A DNA stretch of 8,022 nucleotides, taken from the NCBI GenBank assembly GCA_025964465.1, contig JAOPYS010000218.1, forward strand, positions 1-8,022, read 5' to 3'. The first letter of the stretch is position 1, and each line of letters starts with the position of its first letter. Below the pieces are notes generated by a model. That model was not told where the DNA came from. It saw nothing but the letters and a program-made list of their open reading frames with translations, and ran no database searches. Origin of the DNA: Thermoleophilia bacterium. Lineage in GTDB: Bacteria > Actinomycetota > Thermoleophilia > Gaiellales > SKUG01. Of the stretch, positions 1-5,844 are shown in pieces. The position numbers were made by a program, and so were the translations under genes.

Positions 1-662
1 ACCTCGACCAGTACGTGCCGATGGTGCGCGCCGACCCGGCGGAGCTCGACGCGCTGCTGGACCGGATCACCATCAACGTCTCCCAGCTCTTCCGCAACCC
101 CGAGCAGTGGGAGCGGCTCGCCTCGACCATCGTTCCCGAGCTGGTGCGGACCGGCGGCGGGCGCATCCGCGCGTGGAGCGCCGGGTGCTCGTTCGGTGCC
201 GAGGCCTTCTCGCTCGCCGCCACCGTGCGCGAGGTGGCGCCCACGGCGCGCCTCGAGCTGCGCGCCAGCGACATCGACCGGCGCATCCTCGCAACCGCCG
301 GCCTCGGGGAGTTCACGGAGGCCGACGCGCGCAGCGCGCCCCCCGGCATGTTGCAGCACCACTTCGCGCGGACCGAGGGTGGCGGCTGGCGAGCGTCCAG
401 TGACCTGCGATCGGCCGTGACGTTCTGCCACGAGGACCTGCTCGCGCCGCTCGCGTCGGCGCGGACCCACGACCTCGTGCTCTGCCGCAACGTGGTCATC
501 TACTTCACCTCCGAGGCGCGAGCCCAGGTGCACGAGCGGCTCGCGGCGTCCCTGCGACCCGGCGGCTACCTCGTGATCGGCTCCACCGAGCGCATCACCC
601 AGCCCCTCGAGGAGCTGCGCCTCGAGGCAGCCCACCCGTTCGTGTTCCGGAAGCTCGGCTGA
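1..662 (+). CDS. cheR: CheR chemotaxis receptor methyltransferase, 5'-truncated by window edge
   Basis: SAM-dependent methyltransferase that adds methyl groups to glutamates on chemoreceptors in the cytoplasm, the adaptation reaction opposed by CheB. The open frame runs from base 3 without a convincing start. The GTG at 15 and ATG at 21 fall inside the N-terminal domain, so about 50-60 residues probably lie upstream (family length is usually about 270-290; 219 are visible). Seen in order: end of the N-terminal helical domain with the conserved LFRNPEQW stretch (usually FFR), the SAM site RAWSAGCSFGAEAFSLA, the acidic ASDIDRRIL strand, the LVLCRNVVIYF motif, and the closing RPGGYLVIGSTE. The SAM-site loop departs from the usual CSTGEEPYS: F, A and A replace T, the first E and P. 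The fold is otherwise complete and the gene does not look degenerate. It is the first visible gene of the che operon, and its TGA overlaps a mini-ORF leading into cheA. The identification is firm; full activity is inferred. Confidence 0.95.
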   Translation, partial: LDQYVPMVRADPAELDALLDRITINVSQLFRNPEQWERLASTIVPELVRTGGGRIRAWSAGCSFGAEAFSLAATVREVAPTARLELRASDIDRRILATAGLGEFTEADARSAPPGMLQHHFARTEGGGWRASSDLRSAVTFCHEDLLAPLASARTHDLVLCRNVVIYFTSEARAQVHERLAASLRPGGYLVIGSTERITQPLEELRLEAAHPFVFRKLG

Positions 663-688
663 TGGACAGGAATCGCCCCTGATGGACA
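659..688 (+). promoter_or_regulatory. cheR-cheA translational coupling element: six-codon mini-ORF between two CTGATGGACA repeats
   Basis: The decamer CTGATGGACA occurs at 659-668 and again at 679-688, exactly 20 bp apart. In the first copy the cheR stop TGA (660-662) overlaps an ATG at 662, which opens a six-codon frame (MDRNRP) ending in TGA at 680-682. That stop in turn overlaps the cheA ATG at 682. A ribosome finishing cheR could reinitiate twice to enter cheA. The purine run GGACAGGA (664-671) inside the mini-ORF also serves as the likely ribosome binding site for cheA, about 10 nt upstream. The sequence layout is seen directly; function as a coupler is inference. Confidence 0.4.
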
Positions 689-2796
689 TGGACCAGTACA
701 TGGGCGTGTTCGTGGCCGAGTGCCGCGAGCTGATCGAGTCGCTCAACCTGTCGATCGTCGCGCTCGAGCGCACGCCGGACGACGCGGCGACCATCGACGA
801 GATCTTCCGCGTCGCGCACTCGTTCAAGGGCATCTCGTCCACCATGGGCTTCGACCTCATGGCCGGCCTCACGCATGAGATGGAGCACCTGCTCGACATC
901 GTGCGCTCCGGTGGCCGGGCGGCCGACGAGGAACTCGTCACCGTCCTCCTCGGGTGCCTCGACCTGCTCGAGGCGTCGATCGACGGGATCGAGCGCGACG
1001 GGGCGGAGGGGATCGATCCGTCGGCCCTCGTGGCCCAGCTGCGCGGGCTGTCACACGGGAGCGGGGGCGAGGCGCCGGTCACGGCGGACGCCCCCCGGGC
1101 CGAGGTGCAGCTGCCCGACCCGACGACGCTGCCCGAGGGGCTCGACCTGCTGCACGTGCGCGTCGACGTGGACCCTGCCTGCGACTCCGCATCGATCCGC
1201 GCGTACATGGCCTACATGGCGGTGGAGGCGCTGACCGAGCCGCTGTGGTCGGCCCCGTCGGCGGAGGACCTCGACGAGTGGGAGCAGCCCCACGTCGACC
1301 TGCTCGTCGCCCGCGAATCGGGCGAGCTCGCCGACGCGCTGCGCACCGCGCTGGCCAAGATCCCCGAACTGGCCTCGATCCGGGTGGAGCCGTGGGGCGC
1401 CGCGAGCGATGACGCCGTCCCGCCGATGGTCGCGGCCGTCGTGGTGCCGGTGTCGACCCCCGCGCCCGACCCGGCACCCGATGCCGAGCCCGCAGTCGTC
1501 TCCGCGCCCGCGTCGGCGCCACCCACGGCCGAACCGCTCACGGCCGGCGCCGCGGCCGGCACCGTCAAGCAGCGCAAGGGCGGCACCGTCCGCGTCGACG
1601 CCGCGCGACTCGACGCGCTGATGCATCTGATGGGTGAGGTCGTGGTGCACCGCAGCGCCGTGGAGACCTGCATCCGCGACCAGGACCTCGCCGCCGCCGC
1701 CGAGGCCGTGCAGGAGCTGCGCCGCTCCACCCAGTCGCTCCAGGCCGAGGTGATGAACGTCCGCATGGTGCCGGTCGAGACGGCGCTCGTGCGCCTGCCG
1801 CGACTCGTGCGCGACCTCTCCTCGCGCCTCGGCAAGCAGGTGGACATCGCCATCACCGGGGCCGAGACGGAGATCGACCGATCCGTCGTCGACGCGCTCG
1901 GCGAACCGCTCGTGCACCTCGTGCGCAACGCCCTCGACCACGGGATCGAGGGGCCGGACGAGCGCGAGGCCGCGGGCAAGCCCCGCACCGCGACGCTCGG
2001 CATCGGCGCGCGCCATTCCGGTGGCAACGTGATCATCACCGTCAGCGACGATGGCCGGGGCATCGATGCCGAGCGCGTGAAGGCCCGCGCCGTGGAGCGC
2101 GGCATCATCACGCCGGCCGAGGCCGCCGCGCTCGACGAACGCGGCGCCGTCGAACTGGTCTTCCGCCCCGGGTTCTCCACCGCCGAGGTCGCCACCGACG
2201 TCAGTGGGCGCGGCGTCGGCATGGACGCGGTGCGCACCATGTGCAGGGAGTGGGGCGGCGACGTCGAGATCGAGTCGCACTTCGGGACCGGCTCGGTCGC
2301 GCGCATCCGCATCCCGCTCACCCTCGCCGTGATGACAGTGCTGGTCGTGCGGGCCGGCATCGGCAACGTGGCCATCCCGATCGACCGCATCGAGCGCACC
2401 ATCCGCCTCGTCGACAACCCGCGCGTCGAGCTCGGCGGTGGCCAGCGGATGATCCACCTCGACGAGGGCGTGCTCACCGAGTTCGACCTCGGCGCGGCGG
2501 TCGGCTACGGCGACTGCGTCGACGCCCGGTTCGGCGTGCTCGTGCACGGCGCCGGCGAACGGCGCGTGGTGCTCGCGGTCGATGGGCTCGTCGGCGAGCA
2601 CGAGGCGGTCACCAAGCCGCTGCCGCGCGGGCTGGGCGAGGAGGCGGCCTTCATGGGTGCAGCGGTGCAGGGCGACGGATCCGTCGTGCTCATCGTGGAC
2701 TGCGACCACCTCGTCGAAGGTGGCGAACGACCGGCTCCTGCCGCCCTCGCGGCGGTTGCCGGCAGCGACGAGGACGGAAGGCGCGAACATGCCTGA
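682..2796 (+). CDS. cheA: CheA chemotaxis histidine kinase (P1-P5 architecture)
   Basis: Cytoplasmic histidine kinase of the receptor array: it autophosphorylates in trans and passes phosphate to CheY and CheB. 704 residues, full length. Domains: P1 HPt, about 1-125, with phospho-accepting H46 in RVAHSFKG; P2-like CheY/CheB-docking domain, about 150-240; Pro/Ala/Val-rich linker, about 245-300; P3 dimerisation helices, about 302-370; P4 HATPase, about 371-545, with N box RNALDHG (N416), G1 box DDGRG (456-460), FSTA near 498-501, G2 box SGRGVGMD (508-515) and GTGS (535-538); P5 CheW-like regulatory domain, about 548-685. All kinase motifs are intact. ATG 682 is chosen because it overlaps the upstream mini-ORF stop and begins the usual MDMxQY start; in-frame ATGs at 688 and 697 are less likely. 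The tail after P5 (about 675-704) is a polar, poorly conserved extension whose last codons overlap cheC by 8 bp. Confidence 0.98.
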   Translation: MDMDQYMGVFVAECRELIESLNLSIVALERTPDDAATIDEIFRVAHSFKGISSTMGFDLMAGLTHEMEHLLDIVRSGGRAADEELVTVLLGCLDLLEASIDGIERDGAEGIDPSALVAQLRGLSHGSGGEAPVTADAPRAEVQLPDPTTLPEGLDLLHVRVDVDPACDSASIRAYMAYMAVEALTEPLWSAPSAEDLDEWEQPHVDLLVARESGELADALRTALAKIPELASIRVEPWGAASDDAVPPMVAAVVVPVSTPAPDPAPDAEPAVVSAPASAPPTAEPLTAGAAAGTVKQRKGGTVRVDAARLDALMHLMGEVVVHRSAVETCIRDQDLAAAAEAVQELRRSTQSLQAEVMNVRMVPVETALVRLPRLVRDLSSRLGKQVDIAITGAETEIDRSVVDALGEPLVHLVRNALDHGIEGPDEREAAGKPRTATLGIGARHSGGNVIITVSDDGRGIDAERVKARAVERGIITPAEAAALDERGAVELVFRPGFSTAEVATDVSGRGVGMDAVRTMCREWGGDVEIESHFGTGSVARIRIPLTLAVMTVLVVRAGIGNVAIPIDRIERTIRLVDNPRVELGGGQRMIHLDEGVLTEFDLGAAVGYGDCVDARFGVLVHGAGERRVVLAVDGLVGEHEAVTKPLPRGLGEEAAFMGAAVQGDGSVVLIVDCDHLVEGGERPAPAALAAVAGSDEDGRREHA

Positions 2797-3379
2797 GCAG
2801 TACACCGAGATCCAGCTGGACGCCCTCCGGGAGGTGGCCAACACCGGCTCGGGGCACGCGGCGGGGGACCTGTCGGAGATGCTCGGCCACTCCTTCCAGA
2901 TCTCCGTCCCGCGCGCGGTGGTGACCGACCTGCCGTCCGCGATCGACCTGCTCGGCGGCGCGGAATCCGAGGTGAGCGCCGTCGGCATCCGTGTGGGCGG
3001 CGACGTCGAGGCGATGCTGGTGGCGATGTTCACGCCCGCGCAGGCCGCGAACCTCTGCATGCTGCTCGGCATCGAGGCCGATTCGGACATGGGGCGCTCC
3101 GTGCTGCAGGAGGTCGGCAACGTGCTGGCGTGCGCGTACGCCAACGTGCTGGCGGAGATGAGCGGCATCTCGTGGGACGTGCACCCGCCGACCGTGCTGA
3201 CCGACATGCTCGGATCGATCGTCGCGTCGCTCGTCGCCGCCACGACCCTCGACATCACCAACGTGCTGCTCATCGACTCGACGCTGGCCGTCAACGACGC
3301 CGACGCCGAGATGAGCGTGCTGTTCGTGCCCTACGACGACGGCATCGACCAGCTCCTGCTGCGGCTGGGGGTCGGGTGA
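2789..3379 (+). CDS. cheC: CheC CheY-P phosphatase
   Basis: Phosphatase of the CheC/CheX/FliY family, which removes phosphate from CheY-P and binds CheD; known from Bacillus and Thermotoga adaptation. 196 residues, close to the usual CheC size of about 205. It has both pseudo-symmetric active-site helices, each with the family E-x-x-N pair: E15/N18 in LREVANTG and E108/N111 in LQEVGNVL. Two sites favour CheC over CheX, which has one. No flagellar switch (SpoA/FliN) domain follows, so it is not FliY. The open frame extends upstream inside cheA, but ATG 2789 is chosen because it overlaps the cheA stop by 8 bp, is preceded by the purine-rich GGACGGAAGG and starts immediately before the first conserved helix. 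The adjacent CheD supports the call. Confidence 0.95.
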   Translation: MPEQYTEIQLDALREVANTGSGHAAGDLSEMLGHSFQISVPRAVVTDLPSAIDLLGGAESEVSAVGIRVGGDVEAMLVAMFTPAQAANLCMLLGIEADSDMGRSVLQEVGNVLACAYANVLAEMSGISWDVHPPTVLTDMLGSIVASLVAATTLDITNVLLIDSTLAVNDADAEMSVLFVPYDDGIDQLLLRLGVG

Positions 3380-3945
3380 ACGTCGCGACTTCGATGGATG
3401 TGTCGGTCCGCATCGGCGGGCTCGAGGTCGCGGCAGCGGGCGATGACGTGCGCCTCGTGACCGTGGGCCTGGGCAGCTGCGTGGGCGTCGCCGTGATCGA
3501 CACGCGCAGCGGCGCCGTCGGCCTGGCACACGTCTTCCTGCCGGAGGCTCCGCCCTCGGGCGCGAAGCCCGGCGCCGGGGCGGGCACCTACGCCGCCACT
3601 GCCGTGCCCGAGCTCGTTCGGCGGGTCGCCCGGGCCGGCGGCCCGCAGCGCACGCAGCGCCTCGTGGCGGTGCTGGTCGGCGGGGCGACGATGTTCGGCG
3701 GCGGTCGCCCGGGCCAGGACATCGGCGAGCGCAACGTCGCCGCGGTGACCGCGGCGCTCACCGCTGCCGGCGTGCCCGTGGTGGCGTCGGAGGTCGGCGG
3801 CACGCACGGCCGGACGATGTACGTGCACGGTGGCGATGCTGCCGACGTGCGCGTGCGCCAGGTGGGCGGCGCCGAGCAGGTGACGTGGAGCATCGGCCCG
3901 CCGATGCGAGCAGGCGCGACGCTCGAGCAGCGTCGGGCCGCGTGA
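3376..3945 (+). CDS. cheD: CheD receptor glutamine deamidase
   Basis: Deamidates chemoreceptor glutamines to glutamates and forms a complex with CheC that raises its CheY-P phosphatase activity. 189 residues from GTG 3376. Catalytic residues are visible as T29 and C35 in TVGLGSCVGV and H52 in GLAHVFLP; the Thr-Cys spacing (6) and Cys-His spacing (17) match Thermotoga maritima CheD (T21, C27, H44). Further family marks are the Gly-rich VGGATMFGG stretch, IGERNV, and GGTHGRTMYV near the C-terminus. The start is chosen because GTGA (3376-3379) overlaps the cheC stop, the classic 4-nt coupling junction, with GGGGGTCGG just upstream. ATG 3394 would also keep the domain but lacks a good ribosome site. 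The open frame continues upstream inside cheC, which is only coding shadow. The C-terminal tail (about 170-189) is variable. Confidence 0.95.
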   Translation: MNVATSMDVSVRIGGLEVAAAGDDVRLVTVGLGSCVGVAVIDTRSGAVGLAHVFLPEAPPSGAKPGAGAGTYAATAVPELVRRVARAGGPQRTQRLVAVLVGGATMFGGGRPGQDIGERNVAAVTAALTAAGVPVVASEVGGTHGRTMYVHGGDAADVRVRQVGGAEQVTWSIGPPMRAGATLEQRRAA

Positions 3946-3980
3946 TTCGATTTGGACCGGCCGGGAAGGTCGGACGCGAC

Positions 3981-3986
3981 GGAGGG
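3981..3986 (+). promoter_or_regulatory. Strong Shine-Dalgarno of cheY
   Basis: GGAGGG is the best anti-16S match in the window. It lies 7 nt before ATG 3994 and only 4 nt before ATG 3991, so it favours 3994 as the cheY start. The coupled upstream genes have weaker sites, suggesting that cheY is translated more independently and perhaps more strongly. The gene copy sits in a 48-bp gap after cheD, with no clear promoter visible. Confidence 0.7.
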
Positions 3987-3993
3987 ATGCATG

Positions 3994-4353
3994 ATGGCGC
4001 GAGTGCTGGTGGTCGATGACGCGATGTTCATCCGACACATCATCGGTGACCTGCTCAAGCAGCACGGTCACGAGGTGGTGGGCGAGGCGTCCAACGGCGT
4101 CGAAGCGGTGGCGCGCTACCGGGAGCTGCGTCCGGATGTGACGACGCTGGACATCACGATGCCCGAGATGGACGGCATCACGGCGCTGCGCGAGATCCTC
4201 GAGGAGGACCCGTCCGCCAAGGTGATCATGTGCTCGGCGCTCAAGGAGAAGCCGAAGGTGCTCGAGGCGCTGCAGGCCGGCGCCCGCGACTACATCCTCA
4301 AGCCCGTGAAGCCGGAGCGGGTGCTCGAGGCGGTCGAGAAGGTCCTGTCGTAG
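3994..4353 (+). CDS. cheY: CheY single-domain chemotaxis response regulator
   Basis: Receiver domain protein phosphorylated by CheA; CheY-P binds the flagellar motor switch and sets its rotation bias, and it is the substrate of CheC. 119 residues, all of it one receiver domain with no output domain. Visible active site: acidic pair D8/D9 in VLVVDDA, phospho-acceptor D53 in TLDITMPEMDG, S81 in the Thr/Ser switch position (MCSALK), aromatic Y100 and invariant K103 in YILKPVKP. ATG 3994 is preferred over ATG 3991 because of the GGAGGG spacing; the longer TTG-started frame adds residues outside the fold. Position directly after cheA-cheC-cheD makes motor CheY the best reading, although stand-alone receivers of other pathways look alike. 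Confidence 0.95.
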   Translation: MARVLVVDDAMFIRHIIGDLLKQHGHEVVGEASNGVEAVARYRELRPDVTTLDITMPEMDGITALREILEEDPSAKVIMCSALKEKPKVLEALQAGARDYILKPVKPERVLEAVEKVLS

Positions 4354-4369
4354 CGGCGGACACGGCCAC

Positions 4370-4407
4370 CCGACCGGGCTGAGGGCGGTCGCCGCGACCC
4401 GGGTCGG
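4370..4407 (+). terminator. Possible nested hairpin after cheY, with a 12-bp palindrome
   Basis: Four alternating half-sites follow cheY: CCGACC (4370-4375), GGTCG (4387-4391), CGACC (4395-4399) and GGTCGG (4402-4407). The outer pair can form a 6-bp stem enclosing a 5-bp stem with a 3-nt loop. There is no T-tract, so an intrinsic terminator is only possible, not shown. Within it, CGACCCGGGTCG (4395-4406) is a perfect 12-bp palindrome lying 15-26 bp before the protease start, so an operator is an alternative reading. GC-rich DNA makes such pairings common by chance. Confidence 0.3.
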
Positions 4408-4408
4408 C

Positions 4409-4414
4409 GATGCT
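4409..4414 (+). promoter_or_regulatory. Candidate -10 element for a leaderless protease transcript
   Basis: GATGCT ends 6 nt before the GTG at 4421. A -10 hexamer there would start transcription at the first base of the start codon. No purine-rich ribosome site precedes this GTG (the six bases before it are GGCCCC), which fits leaderless translation, common in actinobacteria. The hexamer is only a partial match to TANNNT and no clear -35 is visible. Confidence 0.3.
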
Positions 4415-4420
4415 GGCCCC

Positions 4421-5836
4421 GTGCGCGCGACGACCACCACGGACCATCAGCCCGGAGCGATCTGGGCATCCCTGCGCGTGGCGCCCGACGTGGCGCTGGG
4501 CGACCTGCGCGCGGCGCCTCCGGGCGAGGCGCGCCGGAGCGCGGTCGTGGCGCGCATGCGCGAGGCGACGGCAGCGGGAGCCGCAGCGGCGCTGGACCGC
4601 CTCGGGGGTGCGCTCGCGCCGACCGGTGCGACGGCTCTGCTCGCGGAGCAGCTCTGGCTGGACGGCAGCGCGACCGTCCGTGTCGACCTGCCGACGGGCG
4701 CCGGAGACGACGCCGCTCGCGGCGTGCGCGAGCTGCTCGAGCGGTCGGGCGCACGCATCCTCGACGGCGACGACCTGCCGCCCGGGGGAGTGGGCCCGAT
4801 GGCGCGCCCGGCCGTGGGTCACGGCTTCGTGGGGACCCGCCCGGCGGCAGCCGGTGCAACCGGCGCGCAGTGGTTCTCGGGCGTGCTCGGGTTCGACGGC
4901 GCGCACGCGGCAGGACTCACCGGCGAGGGGGTGCGCCTGGCGGTGGTGGATTCCGGCGTCGACCCAGCCCACCCCGGCCTCGCGGCAGCGCTCGGGCGCG
5001 GCCGCACGATCGACCCGTTCCCCGGCGCCCCGATCAGCAGCGGGCACGGCACGTTCGTGGCGGGAATCGTCGCCGGCGCGACCACCGGCCTGGCGCCGGG
5101 CGTCGACCTCACGTCGTCGCGCACCTACGGTGCCAGCTTCGGTGACCACCGGGGCGAGGACCTCCCGTCCAGGTACGCCCAGCGCGTCAACGGCGTGCGT
5201 GCCCTGCAGGAGGCGCTCGCTCCCGCCGACGGCGCACGCGGCGCCGACATCCTCGTGACGAGCTGGGGCATCCTCGACGCACCCGGCGAGCCCGCGCCGG
5301 ACTACGACGCCGCGATGGCGACCATCGCCGCGGCGGGCGCCGTGGTCGTTGCGGCGGCCGGCAACGACGGGGGGCGGGGCGATGGCGGGGGCACGCTCGC
5401 CGTGCCGGCGCAGCTCGCCGACGTGCTCGCCGTCGGCGGGGTCGACCGCCACGCGGCGTGGCACCCCGGTGCGAGCGTCGGGCCGTCGCCCCGGACGACG
5501 CGCACCAAGCCGGACCTCGCGGCCCCCGTGGTGGAAATCCGCTCCACCGCGCTCGGGGGTGGCGAGACCGACACCACGGGCCAGTCGGGTGACGGGTTCG
5601 CGGGCACGAGCGCCGCGGCGCCGATCGCGGCGTCGCTCGTCGCCCTGCTCACCCAGGCCGTGCACGACCGCGGCAGCGCGTCGCCGGACGTCGACGAGGT
5701 CGTGCGCGTGCTGCCGCTGCTCACCCACGACGTGGACACGCCCGGGCCCGATCCGCGCACCGGCTTCGGCGTGGTCGATGCGACGCGCCTGGACGCGGCG
5801 GCCGACGCCATCGTCGCCGCCCGCGCGGCGCGCTAG
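4421..5836 (+). CDS. Subtilisin-family (S8) serine protease without a recognisable signal peptide
   Basis: Serine endopeptidase of the subtilase family. The catalytic set is complete: D177 in LAVVDSGVDPAHPGL, H209 in SGHGTFVAGIVAG, oxyanion N315 in AAAGNDGG and S397 in FAGTSAAAP (the usual GTSMAAP has Met where this has Ala). 471 residues: an N-terminal region, about 1-145, and the catalytic domain, about 150-465, with no C-terminal extension. Residues 38-90 (RRSAVVARMREAT followed by an LWL...VRV strand) resemble the propeptide-like region ahead of bacillopeptidase F-type subtilases; this is inference. The N-terminus is polar with no hydrophobic stretch, so no Sec signal or membrane anchor is seen, which is odd for a family that is mostly secreted. 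GTG 4421 is the only sensible start before the pro-like region; it lacks a ribosome site. Substrate unknown. It sits between cheY and cheB, and its stop shares CTAG with the cheB stop. Confidence 0.92.
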   Translation: MRATTTTDHQPGAIWASLRVAPDVALGDLRAAPPGEARRSAVVARMREATAAGAAAALDRLGGALAPTGATALLAEQLWLDGSATVRVDLPTGAGDDAARGVRELLERSGARILDGDDLPPGGVGPMARPAVGHGFVGTRPAAAGATGAQWFSGVLGFDGAHAAGLTGEGVRLAVVDSGVDPAHPGLAAALGRGRTIDPFPGAPISSGHGTFVAGIVAGATTGLAPGVDLTSSRTYGASFGDHRGEDLPSRYAQRVNGVRALQEALAPADGARGADILVTSWGILDAPGEPAPDYDAAMATIAAAGAVVVAAAGNDGGRGDGGGTLAVPAQLADVLAVGGVDRHAAWHPGASVGPSPRTTRTKPDLAAPVVEIRSTALGGGETDTTGQSGDGFAGTSAAAPIAASLVALLTQAVHDRGSASPDVDEVVRVLPLLTHDVDTPGPDPRTGFGVVDATRLDAAADAIVAARAAR

Positions 5837-5844
5837 CGGCGGCG
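5815..5844. terminator. Weak GC-rich inverted repeat over the convergent protease/cheB stops
   Basis: CGCCGCC (5815-5821) and GGCGGCG (5838-5844) can pair as a 7-bp stem with a 16-nt loop containing both stop codons. Because the genes overlap there is no intergenic room for a conventional terminator. There is no T-tract on either strand and the arms are simple GCC/GGC triplets, so this may be only codon bias. Confidence 0.2.

Noticed and set aside
2582..2788. Upstream extension of the cheC reading frame
   Set aside because: The added residues are Arg/Ser-rich out-of-frame translation of the cheA C-terminus; the ATG at 2789 fits the family start.
1051..3294. 747-residue minus-strand open frame opposite cheA and cheC
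   Set aside because: It is antisense to well-supported cheA/cheC, its translation is rich in His/Arg/Gly/Asp low-complexity runs with no recognisable domain, and it arises from high-GC codon bias.
3957..3964. CCGGCCGG palindrome between cheD and cheY as an operator or terminator
   Set aside because: Eight-bp GC palindromes are expected by chance at this GC content; there is no T-tract and no supporting promoter elements.
3331..4440. 369-residue minus-strand open frame opposite cheD and cheY
   Set aside because: Covers two firmly identified genes in antisense; the His/Arg-rich composition is typical of a shadow frame.
4298..5728. 476-residue minus-strand open frame opposite the protease
   Set aside because: Arg/Gly/Ala-rich shadow frame over a gene with complete catalytic motifs; no domain seen.
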